NCBI RefSeq assembly: GCF_030268085.1 | Contig: NZ_BSDE01000005.1 | Location: 124,001-188,000, forward strand | DNA from: Geothrix limicola | GTDB taxonomy: Bacteria; Acidobacteriota; Holophagae; Holophagales; Holophagaceae | Reading direction: 5' to 3' | Length of the DNA stretch: 64,000 bases | Shown here: in pieces, positions 44,491 through 52,073 of the stretch | Position numbering within the stretch: position 1 is the stretch's first letter | Layout of the letters: every line of letters starts with the position of its first letter | The notes under the pieces: model-generated | Database searches by the model: none | What the model saw: the letters and a program-made list of their open reading frames with translations, nothing else | What the model was told of the DNA's origin: nothing | Position numbers and translations under genes: made by a program

Positions 44491-45021
44491 ATGGCTCAAT
44501 TCAGTGTCAACGCGCAACGCTTCGATCCCTACAAGAACTTCAAGTTCCGGGTGAAGTGGGACGGACGCTACGTGGCCGGCATCAGCAAGGTGGGCGGCCT
44601 CAAGCGCACCACCGAGGTGGTGAAGCACCGCGAAGGCGGCGACCCCAGCACCACGCGGAAATCACCGGGCCGCACCGAATTCGACGCCGTCACGCTGGAC
44701 CGCGGCGTGACCCACGACGTCGAGTTCGAGCGCTGGGCCAACAAGGTGTGGCACCTTGGCGGCGGACTCGGGGCCGAAGTGTCCCTGAAGGATTTCCGCA
44801 AGGACATCATCATCGAGGTCTACAACGAGGCCGGCCAGCTGGTCATCGCCTACAAGCTGTACCGCTGCTGGGTCTCGGAATACCAGGCCCTGCCCGACCT
44901 CGACGCCAACGCCAACGCCGTCGCCATCCAGCACATCAAGCTGGAAAACGAAGGCTGGGAGCGCGATGTGGACGTGACCGAACCCACCGAGCCCAGCTTC
45001 GCCGAACCGCCCGTCGGGTAG
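44491..45021 (+). CDS. eCIS inner tube protein (T4 gp19-like)
   Basis: A 176-residue tail tube protein. It shows the tube pattern FDPYKNFKFRVKWDGRYVAGISKVGGLKRTTEVVKHREGGD, then GVTHDVEFERWANKVW and IAYKLYRCWVSEYQALPDLDANANAVAIQHIKLENEGWERD. It begins nine bases after the sheath gene with its own GGAG. Hexamers of this protein would stack into the tube that carries cargo. It has no second paralogue in the window. Confidence 0.93.
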   Translation: MAQFSVNAQRFDPYKNFKFRVKWDGRYVAGISKVGGLKRTTEVVKHREGGDPSTTRKSPGRTEFDAVTLDRGVTHDVEFERWANKVWHLGGGLGAEVSLKDFRKDIIIEVYNEAGQLVIAYKLYRCWVSEYQALPDLDANANAVAIQHIKLENEGWERDVDVTEPTEPSFAEPPVG

Positions 45022-45026
45022 ATCCC

Positions 45027-45746
45027 ATGTCGATGCTCACCGCTTCGGAACTGCTCCACGCCTGGGAGCGGGGCCAACACGCGACCCATCCGGAACGGGC
45101 GATCCTGCTGCTCGAAGTCGCCTCGGCCGCACCCGCCCCGGGAGACCTGCCCGTCGGCCAGCGGGATGGCCTTCTGCTGGCCCTGCGGGAGCGGCTCTTC
45201 GGCCGAAGCATGCTGTGCGTGGCCTCCTGTCCGAACTGCGGTGAAAGGTTGGAATGGTCCATGGACACCCGCCAATTCAAGCCGTTCGAACCCTCCCCGG
45301 CCGAGCTGCTGCTCGAACGGGAGGGGTATCGCATCCGCTTCCGGGTTCCAGCCGGATCCGACCTCGTGGCCTGCGCCGCTGATTCCGATCTCGGCACCGC
45401 AGAGCGCCGGCTGCTGGAGCACTGTGTCCTGGAGGCCCAACACAACGGCGAAGCCGTCAGCGTCCACGGGCTTCCCGAAGACCTGATCCTGGCATTGACC
45501 ACGACGATGGCCGAGGTCGATCCCTGCGCGGATCTGCAGGTGCAGGCGAGTTGCCCCGTGTGCCTGCAGGAGTGCCCGTCCACTTTCGACATCGTGTCGT
45601 TCCTGTGGACCGAACTGCAGGATTGGGCCATCCGCGCCCTGCAGGAAGTCCATATCCTCGCCACCGCCTATGGCTGGTCCGAACGGGAGATCCTCGACCT
45701 GAGCCCCTGGCGCCGGGGCCTCTATCTCCAGATGGTGGGACGATGA
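45027..45746 (+). CDS. T4 baseplate chaperone-like eCIS protein
   Basis: A 239-residue protein that follows the tube gene by five bases. It has the layout of the T4-type baseplate hub chaperone-like proteins found at this place in eCIS and T4-like tails: MSMLTASELLHAWERGQHATHPERAILLLEVA at the N-terminus, CPNCGERLEWSMD in the first third, CPVCLQECPSTFDI at about residue 175 and a C-terminal WSEREILDLSPWRRGLYLQMV. The paired CxxC units suggest a zinc site. It is likely an assembly factor and not a structural part. The stop overlaps the next start (ATGA). Confidence 0.75.
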   Translation: MSMLTASELLHAWERGQHATHPERAILLLEVASAAPAPGDLPVGQRDGLLLALRERLFGRSMLCVASCPNCGERLEWSMDTRQFKPFEPSPAELLLEREGYRIRFRVPAGSDLVACAADSDLGTAERRLLEHCVLEAQHNGEAVSVHGLPEDLILALTTTMAEVDPCADLQVQASCPVCLQECPSTFDIVSFLWTELQDWAIRALQEVHILATAYGWSEREILDLSPWRRGLYLQMVGR

Positions 45747-46438
45747 CGCCATTCCTCGAGCGCCTCGCCGCCCGAAGCCTCGGGGCCATGCCGGTGCTGC
45801 AGCCGCGACGCGCCTCGCGCTTCGAGGCGACGGATACCTCCGGGGCCCCGGAAGTGGTCGCGGAAACCGAATCCAGTTCCCCCGTCCGGGCCGCGGAAGC
45901 GCCGGCGCCTTCCCAGGTGTTCGTCCCGGCCACCGCGACCTCCCGCGCGCCCGAAGCCGCGGGGCCCCCACCGCCCCGGCGCGAACCGTCACAGGACTTG
46001 GGGACACCCGCCAAGCCCGCGTTGACGCATGAGGTCTTCACTCCGGAGATCGAACGCCCTCGCGAGAAGGCGCCGCTGCTGGCGGCACCTGAACCCGTTT
46101 TCCGGCTCCATGAGGTGCAGGTGCCCGCCTCGCCCGCCAGCCTCCCCCCGAGCCCACTCCTGCCCTTCAGTCAGGCCCGCGAAGCACAACCGCTCCTCGC
46201 CGCGTCGCCGCACCACCCGGCCTTTGCGGAACCGCTTCCCGCCCAGAGGCGCGAACCCAAGGCAGCCCTGCCGCCGCCGAGCCCCGAGCGCCGCGAGGAC
46301 ATCCACATCAGCATCGGTCGCATCGAGATCCGGGCCCTGCCCACCAAGGCCCCGCAGGCGCCCAGGCGGACGGCGGAAAGCCCTGCCTCCACCCTCGACG
46401 CCTACCTCCAGCAGCGCAGCCACCGGAGAACGCCGTGA
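45743..46438 (+). CDS. Disordered Pro/Ala/Glu-rich eCIS protein with conserved C-terminal strand
   Basis: A 231-residue protein that is mostly Ala, Pro, Glu and Arg and probably unstructured through residue 190. Only the start (MTPFLERLAARSLG) and the end (EDIHISIGRIEIRALP, then STLDAYLQQR) look conserved; the same type of ending is seen in other eCIS clusters next to the DUF4255 gene. It overlaps the neighbours by four bases on both sides (ATGA and GTGA). It could be a flexible linker that joins baseplate parts or tethers cargo; no function is proven. Confidence 0.65.
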   Translation: MTPFLERLAARSLGAMPVLQPRRASRFEATDTSGAPEVVAETESSSPVRAAEAPAPSQVFVPATATSRAPEAAGPPPPRREPSQDLGTPAKPALTHEVFTPEIERPREKAPLLAAPEPVFRLHEVQVPASPASLPPSPLLPFSQAREAQPLLAASPHHPAFAEPLPAQRREPKAALPPPSPERREDIHISIGRIEIRALPTKAPQAPRRTAESPASTLDAYLQQRSHRRTP

Positions 46439-47673
46439 GCAATTCGCTGGCCATCGCCGCAGTCACCGCCACGTTGCGGAACCTGCTGGACACCAAGATC
46501 AACGCCAGCGTGGCGGACGATCCGTCGACGGATCCCGGACTCGCGGGAACCGGTGTCACCACCAAGGCCCTCGACAAGGCGCGGACCGGCAGCGGCAACC
46601 AGGTGAACCTCTTCCTGTACCAGACGGCAGTCAACGCGGCCTGGCAGAACATGGATCTGCCGCAGCAGACGCGGCCCAACGAACAGGGAAGGCCCCCTCT
46701 GGCCCTGGTTCTGCATTACCTCGTCACCGCCTACGGGGCGGGCGAGGACGATCAGATGGGCCACCGCCTGCTGGGGCGCTCCATGAGCGTCCTCTACGAT
46801 CACGCCCTGCTCGGGCCCTCGGAAATCCAGGCCGCCCTCGCGGGCAACGACCTGGCCCACCAGGTGGAGCGCGTCCGCATCAGCCCCCTGGCCCTTTCGG
46901 TGGAGGAGATCTCCAAACTCTGGACGGTCTTCCAGACCCCCTACCGCATTTCCGCCGCCTACCAGGTCTCGGCGGTGCTCATCGATAGCAACGCGCCCAC
47001 CAAGGCGGCGCTGCCGGTGCTGAAGCGGGGGCAGGACAACCGGGGCGTGGCCAGCCAGACGAGCCTCGATTCGCCCTATCCGAACCTCACCAGCCTCGGC
47101 CTTCCCGCCAACCAGCCCAGCGTCCGGTTGGGCCAGACCGTGCAGCTGCTGGGGGCCAAGCTCGGCGGCACGGCCCAGGGCATCCTGCTCCAGCACTCCC
47201 GATGGGAGGCCCCCATCGAGGTGCCGGCCGCCGGAACCCCGACGGACACCGAGATCGACGTCGTGATCCCGCCCACACCGGCGGCCTGGCCAGCGGGACT
47301 GTACCTCGCGTCCGCCCTGGTCCAGCGCCCCTCGGAAACCACCCGGCGCACCACCAACCAACTGCCGCTGATGGTGGCCCCCGTCATCACGTCGGCCCTG
47401 CCTCTCAGCACCGCCGTGGGCGCCACGCTCTCCCTCAGTTGCAGTCCCGACGTGCTGCCCGCCCAGCGGGTCTCCCTCTTCGTTGGTGACCGGGAGGTTC
47501 CGGCCCAGCCCCATCCCGCGCAGACCTCCAGCCTCGACTTCGCGCTGCCCGCGGACCTCTCCGGCACCTACTTCCTCCGCCTTCGCGTGGATGGCATCGA
47601 CAGCCAGCTGGTGCAGGACTACACGGCGGCGAATCCGGCCTTCGATCCGCTGCAGAAGGTGACCCTCTCATGA
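46435..47673 (+). CDS. eCIS sheath/tube terminator protein (Afp16-like, DUF4255)
   Basis: A 412-residue protein starting at the GTG at 46435, which overlaps the previous stop. The first 190 residues are the DUF4255/Pvc16 N-terminal domain (SLAIAAVTATLRNLLDTKI ... NQVNLFLYQTAVNAAWQNMDLP ... HYLVTAYG). The rest is beta-rich with Ig-like strands (VRLGQTVQLLGAKLGG, TYFLRLRVDG). In Afp/PVC systems this protein caps the sheath and tube and sets their length. The added C-terminal part is longer than in Afp16. Confidence 0.88.
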   Translation: MSNSLAIAAVTATLRNLLDTKINASVADDPSTDPGLAGTGVTTKALDKARTGSGNQVNLFLYQTAVNAAWQNMDLPQQTRPNEQGRPPLALVLHYLVTAYGAGEDDQMGHRLLGRSMSVLYDHALLGPSEIQAALAGNDLAHQVERVRISPLALSVEEISKLWTVFQTPYRISAAYQVSAVLIDSNAPTKAALPVLKRGQDNRGVASQTSLDSPYPNLTSLGLPANQPSVRLGQTVQLLGAKLGGTAQGILLQHSRWEAPIEVPAAGTPTDTEIDVVIPPTPAAWPAGLYLASALVQRPSETTRRTTNQLPLMVAPVITSALPLSTAVGATLSLSCSPDVLPAQRVSLFVGDREVPAQPHPAQTSSLDFALPADLSGTYFLRLRVDGIDSQLVQDYTAANPAFDPLQKVTLS

Positions 47674-49799
47674 GCGATCTTGAGCACAACCTTGAGCAAT
47701 GGCTCACGGGCAACGAAGCCCACCTGAGCGCCTCCCTGAGCTGGCTGCGCCTGCGTTTCACCCGCCTGGTCCAGCACGCCGAAAACGGCGGGAACGCTCC
47801 CCTGGGGTCCGCGACGTCGGAACCCGCCAAGGCACCCTGGTGGAAGTTCGAAAGTGGGAAGCCAGCTCGCGAAGCGATCCTCCCGGCGCTCCTGAAGGAG
47901 GATCCCGACCAGCTTCAGAAACGGGTCTCGCAGGCGGCCCAGGCCGCCGTCGCCGCCGCCGAGACCATGGACCCGCCGCCGGCCCTGTCCATGCTGGCCC
48001 AGCGCTTCGGCCTTTCCCACTTCGAGCAGCAGGTGCTGCTGCTCTGCTCGGCCATGGAGCTGGATCCGCACACGGCCTCCCTTTGCGCCTACGTCCACGG
48101 GGACCCCGCCAAGACCTTCCCCACCTTCGCCCTCGCCCTGTCGCTCTTCGAGAACCCCAGCTGGGATGCCCTCTCGCCCCAGCGCCCCCTGCGCTACTGG
48201 AAGTTCCTGGAGATCCACCAGCCGGGCGCCCTTCCCCTCACCGCCAGCGCCCTCCGCCTGGATGAGCGGATGCTCAACCTCGTGAAGGGTCTGAATCATC
48301 TGGACGACCGCCTGGCGTTGTATCTCCAGCCTCTGGAGGGATCCGAGGCTGAGCTCCCACCTTCCCAGCAGGCCAGCGTCGACCGGATCCTGAACCATGT
48401 GGGGCCGTCCGGGTCCGCCTCATCTTCCAAATCCTCGCCCAGCCTGGTGCAGCTCCCCGGCCCCCACGGGCCCAGCAAACAGCAGGTCGCCGCCCGCGTG
48501 GCCGCGACCCTCGGCCTGCACCTGCACCGGCTGCCCGTGGAGGCGATCCCGGCCCAGCCCGGCGACCTCGACACCTTCCTCCGATTGTGGCAACGCGAGC
48601 TTCGCCTGCTGCCCGTGGGCCTCTACGTAGATGCCAACGGCACTGGAGGTACAGGCGGCGCGAACCTCGCGGCCTTCCTCCAGCAGGACCTCGGCCTCTG
48701 TTTCGTGGACACGCGGGAGTCCCTGCAGGTTCCCGGAAGCGCCGTCGTCGAAGTCGCCAAGCCCTCGCACGCCGAGCAGCGGGCCGCCTGGTCCCAGGCC
48801 CTCGGAGATCGGGCCGGTGAAAGCCCCACCCTGCTCGGGGGCCAGTTCAACCTAGGCTTGCAGGACATCCGCAACATCGTCTCCGGTGTGACGGCGGATG
48901 CCTCCGGAACCCTGCACGAGAAGCTCTGGGATGCCTGCATCCAGGCCAACCGGCCCCAGCTCGACGCCCTGGCCCAGCGGCTCCACCCCATCGCCACCTG
49001 GGAGGATCTCATCCTTCCCGCCAACGAGCTGGGCCTGCTGCGCCAGATCGCGGGCCAGGTCTCCCAGCGCATGGCCGTCTTCGAAGAGGGTGGCTTCGGC
49101 GAGCGCATGAACCGCGGCTTCGGCATCTCGGCGCTCTTCGCGGGCGAAAGCGGCACGGGCAAGACCATGGCCGCCGAGGTCATCGCCAACGCGCTGCGCC
49201 TGAACCTCTACCGCATCGATCTCTCCGCCGTGGTGAGCAAGTACATCGGCGAAACCGAAAAGAACCTGCGGAAGCTCTTCGATGCGGCGGAGGACGGTGG
49301 CGCCATCCTCTTCTTCGACGAGGCCGATGCCCTCTTCGGCAAGCGCAGCGAGGTCAAGGATAGCCACGACCGCTACGCCAACATCGAGATCAACTACCTG
49401 CTGCAAAGGATGGAGTCCTTCCAGGGCCTGGCCATCCTCGCCACCAACATGAAGGGCTCCCTCGACACGGCCTTCATGCGCCGCCTGCGCTTCGTCGTGA
49501 ACTTCCCCCACCCCGGCGCCGCCGAGCGGCGGCAGATCTGGGAGAAGGTCTTCCCGTCCAAGACGCCGACCCAGGCCCTCGATTTCCAGCGCCTGGCGCG
49601 GCTCAACATCTCCGGCGGGAACATCCACACCATCGCCTTGAACGCCGCCTTCCTGGCCGCTTCCGCCCGGAAACCCGTGGGCATGGAGCACGTGCTGGAG
49701 GCGGCTCGCGCCGAATTCCAGAAACTGGAAAGGCCCATGAACGAGGCGGATTTCCGCGTGTCCGTGCCCGTACTCGCACCGGTCAAGGGAGGCGCATGA
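47670..49799 (+). CDS. eCIS AAA+ ATPase (Afp15-like)
   Basis: A 709-residue protein. The N-terminal 430 residues are a helical region with a degenerate ATPase-like fold (LVQLPGPHGPSKQQVAARVAA at about 250). The C-terminal AAA+ module has Walker A GESGTGKT (residues 492-499), Walker B AILFFDEADALFG (about 545-557), sensor ATNMKGSLDTAFMRRLRFVV and the C-terminal helical domain. Afp15-type ATPases are needed for assembly or loading of the particle in eCIS. It overlaps the DUF4255 gene by four bases. Confidence 0.92.
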   Translation: MSDLEHNLEQWLTGNEAHLSASLSWLRLRFTRLVQHAENGGNAPLGSATSEPAKAPWWKFESGKPAREAILPALLKEDPDQLQKRVSQAAQAAVAAAETMDPPPALSMLAQRFGLSHFEQQVLLLCSAMELDPHTASLCAYVHGDPAKTFPTFALALSLFENPSWDALSPQRPLRYWKFLEIHQPGALPLTASALRLDERMLNLVKGLNHLDDRLALYLQPLEGSEAELPPSQQASVDRILNHVGPSGSASSSKSSPSLVQLPGPHGPSKQQVAARVAATLGLHLHRLPVEAIPAQPGDLDTFLRLWQRELRLLPVGLYVDANGTGGTGGANLAAFLQQDLGLCFVDTRESLQVPGSAVVEVAKPSHAEQRAAWSQALGDRAGESPTLLGGQFNLGLQDIRNIVSGVTADASGTLHEKLWDACIQANRPQLDALAQRLHPIATWEDLILPANELGLLRQIAGQVSQRMAVFEEGGFGERMNRGFGISALFAGESGTGKTMAAEVIANALRLNLYRIDLSAVVSKYIGETEKNLRKLFDAAEDGGAILFFDEADALFGKRSEVKDSHDRYANIEINYLLQRMESFQGLAILATNMKGSLDTAFMRRLRFVVNFPHPGAAERRQIWEKVFPSKTPTQALDFQRLARLNISGGNIHTIALNAAFLAASARKPVGMEHVLEAARAEFQKLERPMNEADFRVSVPVLAPVKGGA

Positions 49800-50065
49800 G
49801 CCTCCACCTCCACATCGACCGCCTGGTGCTGGAAGGCACCGAACTCACACCGAGGGATGGCGCGCGCCTTCAGGCCGCTCTCGGGATGGAGCTCAAGGCG
49901 CTCCTGGAGACGCGAGCGCTTCACCCCGTACTCGCTCAGGGGGCCGCGCTGCCGAGCCTCCAAACCTCGCCGATGGCTCTGCCCGCGGCCGCGAATCCCG
50001 GACACTTCGGCAAACTCATCGCCCGCAACCTGGCGGGAACCCTCACCCGACAGGGGCGCCCATGA
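49796..50065 (+). CDS. Small conserved eCIS protein before the cargo genes
   Basis: An 89-residue protein starting at the ATG overlapping the ATPase stop. The first 45 residues are patterned as strand plus helix (LHLHIDRLVLEGTELTPRDGARLQAALGMELKALLE) and the last 40 are Pro/Ala-rich. Its end GHFGKLIARNLAGTLTRQGRP is basic. It lies directly before the two DUF4157 genes, so it could be a cargo chaperone or adaptor. No family function is known. Confidence 0.65.
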   Translation: MSLHLHIDRLVLEGTELTPRDGARLQAALGMELKALLETRALHPVLAQGAALPSLQTSPMALPAAANPGHFGKLIARNLAGTLTRQGRP

Positions 50066-50132
50066 GAGGCGCCCTCCCTCAGGCCCGGTTCGCCCCTCGC
50101 CGCTTCGCCACGAGGGCGGGGAGGGCGGAGCC

Positions 50133-52073
50133 ATGAACGGGAAAACCGTGCTGGGCGCGCCGCCCGGGAAGGTCCTGTCGAAACGCCCGCCGATGGGATC
50201 CCTGCTTCAACGGCAGTGTGCCTGTGGCACTCACCAGCCAGGGGGCGGCGAATGCATGGAATGCGCGAGGAAGAAGCGGGTCCAGCGTAAGGGGAACGAC
50301 GCGCTTCGCGGCGCCCCGGCCTGGCCGCTCGTGCAGCGCGCCCTCGCGGGACCCAGCCAGCCCCTGGATTCCGCCACGCGGGCGTTCATGGGACCGCGCT
50401 TCGGGCACGACTTCAGCAAGGTCCGGGTGCACACGGATGCCCCCGCGGCGGAATCCGCCCAGGCCCTTCGGGCGAAGGCCTACACCGTGGGTCCGCAGAT
50501 CGTCTTCGGCCCGGGCCAGTACCAGCCCACCACACCTGCGGGGCGCCAGCTGCTCGCCCATGAACTGGCGCACACGATCCAGCAAGGCGATCAAGCCGCC
50601 GCGCCCAGCATGGCCACGGAAGTCAGCCAGCCCGACGATCCCCTGGAGGTCGAAGCCGACCGTGCGGCCGCGCGGGCCCTGGCCTCGCCCCAGGGGGCCC
50701 CTTCAGGTGTTCAACCCCCGGTGATCCAGCGGCCAGGGGCCGTCGCCCTCAAGGTGCAGCGCTCAGTCACGGATGAAGCCCTCGGGGCCCACGCCGATCA
50801 ACGCGAATCCGCGGCCCGGGGTGATGCAGCCGTGGAAGGCAGAAGCGGCGCGGCGATCCCGCAGAATGCCGATCCGGCCGCAGCTCCCGGAAGCGCCCAG
50901 GCCCCGGGCACCACGCCCGGAGCATCCTCCGTCACCACCTTTCCCATCTGCTTCGCGCCCAGTGTGTTCTTCAACCCCGTGGTCGCGGCGGGCTTCGGAC
51001 TGCTCGCCGAGAAGCTCATCGAAAAGGACTACTGCTCGAAGATGGGCTGCAAGGCCGGTGAGAATTATTTCGATCCTTCGCTGGGCGGCCCCGATCCGCG
51101 GTACGCGGCCTTCATCATCCGCAACAATCCCGGCCTCAGCCGCACCCATCGCGCGATCCTGCGCGCCTCGCCCATGCGCCGCCCCGATATCCTCACCCAT
51201 ACGCCGTCCCGCCAGGACTATTACGAGATCAAGCCCGACTCGATCTACGGAACCATCTCGGGGCTCGAGAAGCTGATCGAAATCGGCGCGATCATGAGCG
51301 TATTCTCCCTGCCCTACGTCGCCGGAACCACGTACACCCCCTCGCCCAAGATCCCGCTCGTCGGATTTTCCGTGGGGGGCGTGCCGGTGGAGGCGTTCCT
51401 GAGCGTGAAGCGGGGCCGCGCGGGACTGGTGCAGTACGAGGTGTGCCTGCGGACCAACTGGGCCCTGGTCGCTTTGGCCGCGGCCATCGCCGCGCTGATC
51501 ATTATCCTGATCATCCTCATCGGCGAAGAAGGCGGCATCCCCCTTCCCATTCCCGACCCCGGTGATCCGGATCGCGTGCCCGCGCCCCTGCCATCGCCCA
51601 ATCCGGTACCCTCCCCCATCCCACCCCGCACACCCTCGCCCGTGCCCGCGGTGGTGGGGGGAGCCGGCGGATCGGCCGGAAAGGAAAACCCCGCCCCCGG
51701 TGCATCCTCAGGGGGTCCCTCGGCCACGCCCGGAACGGCAAGTTCGGGACCGAGTGCCACCCAGGTCACGCCCCGGCCCTACACGGGAACCATCGATGGA
51801 TCCTTCCATTTCAACTACGTCTCCGGACTGCCGCCCACGCCGGCGCCGGGGACCACCTATCCCGTCACGATCTCCTTCCAGAGCCATGGCAAGTCCTGCG
51901 TCGCCGTGGTGCCCTTCATGGTGGACGCCGTCGCCGCCGGCATGGTGGATCTCCACAGCACCAACGCGTCGCCCTTGGATGTGGCGCCTGAAGGAGATCA
52001 GCCGCCCCTGATCATCCGCCCCAACAATCCTGCGCGCCTTCCGTTGGCGCGGTTGGGAGGGACGAGACCATGA
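50133..52073 (+). CDS. DUF4157 eCIS cargo-type protein A, with PD-(D/E)XK-like motif
   Basis: A 646-residue protein. Residues 24-52 carry a Cys module, LLQRQCACGTH (Cys29, Cys31) and CMEC (Cys41, Cys44). Residues 78-152 are DUF4157, with the metal-type HELAH at 143-147. A Pro/Ala-rich linker follows, then a possible nuclease-fold core: RRPDIL (Asp352), 12 residues, YYEIKP (Glu365, Lys367), i.e. a D-x12-ExK pattern. A strong hydrophobic stretch lies at about 443-465. DUF4157 is a common eCIS cargo-loading domain. The ATG at 50133 follows GGCGGAG. Payload role is inferred. Confidence 0.8.
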   Translation: MNGKTVLGAPPGKVLSKRPPMGSLLQRQCACGTHQPGGGECMECARKKRVQRKGNDALRGAPAWPLVQRALAGPSQPLDSATRAFMGPRFGHDFSKVRVHTDAPAAESAQALRAKAYTVGPQIVFGPGQYQPTTPAGRQLLAHELAHTIQQGDQAAAPSMATEVSQPDDPLEVEADRAAARALASPQGAPSGVQPPVIQRPGAVALKVQRSVTDEALGAHADQRESAARGDAAVEGRSGAAIPQNADPAAAPGSAQAPGTTPGASSVTTFPICFAPSVFFNPVVAAGFGLLAEKLIEKDYCSKMGCKAGENYFDPSLGGPDPRYAAFIIRNNPGLSRTHRAILRASPMRRPDILTHTPSRQDYYEIKPDSIYGTISGLEKLIEIGAIMSVFSLPYVAGTTYTPSPKIPLVGFSVGGVPVEAFLSVKRGRAGLVQYEVCLRTNWALVALAAAIAALIIILIILIGEEGGIPLPIPDPGDPDRVPAPLPSPNPVPSPIPPRTPSPVPAVVGGAGGSAGKENPAPGASSGGPSATPGTASSGPSATQVTPRPYTGTIDGSFHFNYVSGLPPTPAPGTTYPVTISFQSHGKSCVAVVPFMVDAVAAGMVDLHSTNASPLDVAPEGDQPPLIIRPNNPARLPLARLGGTRP

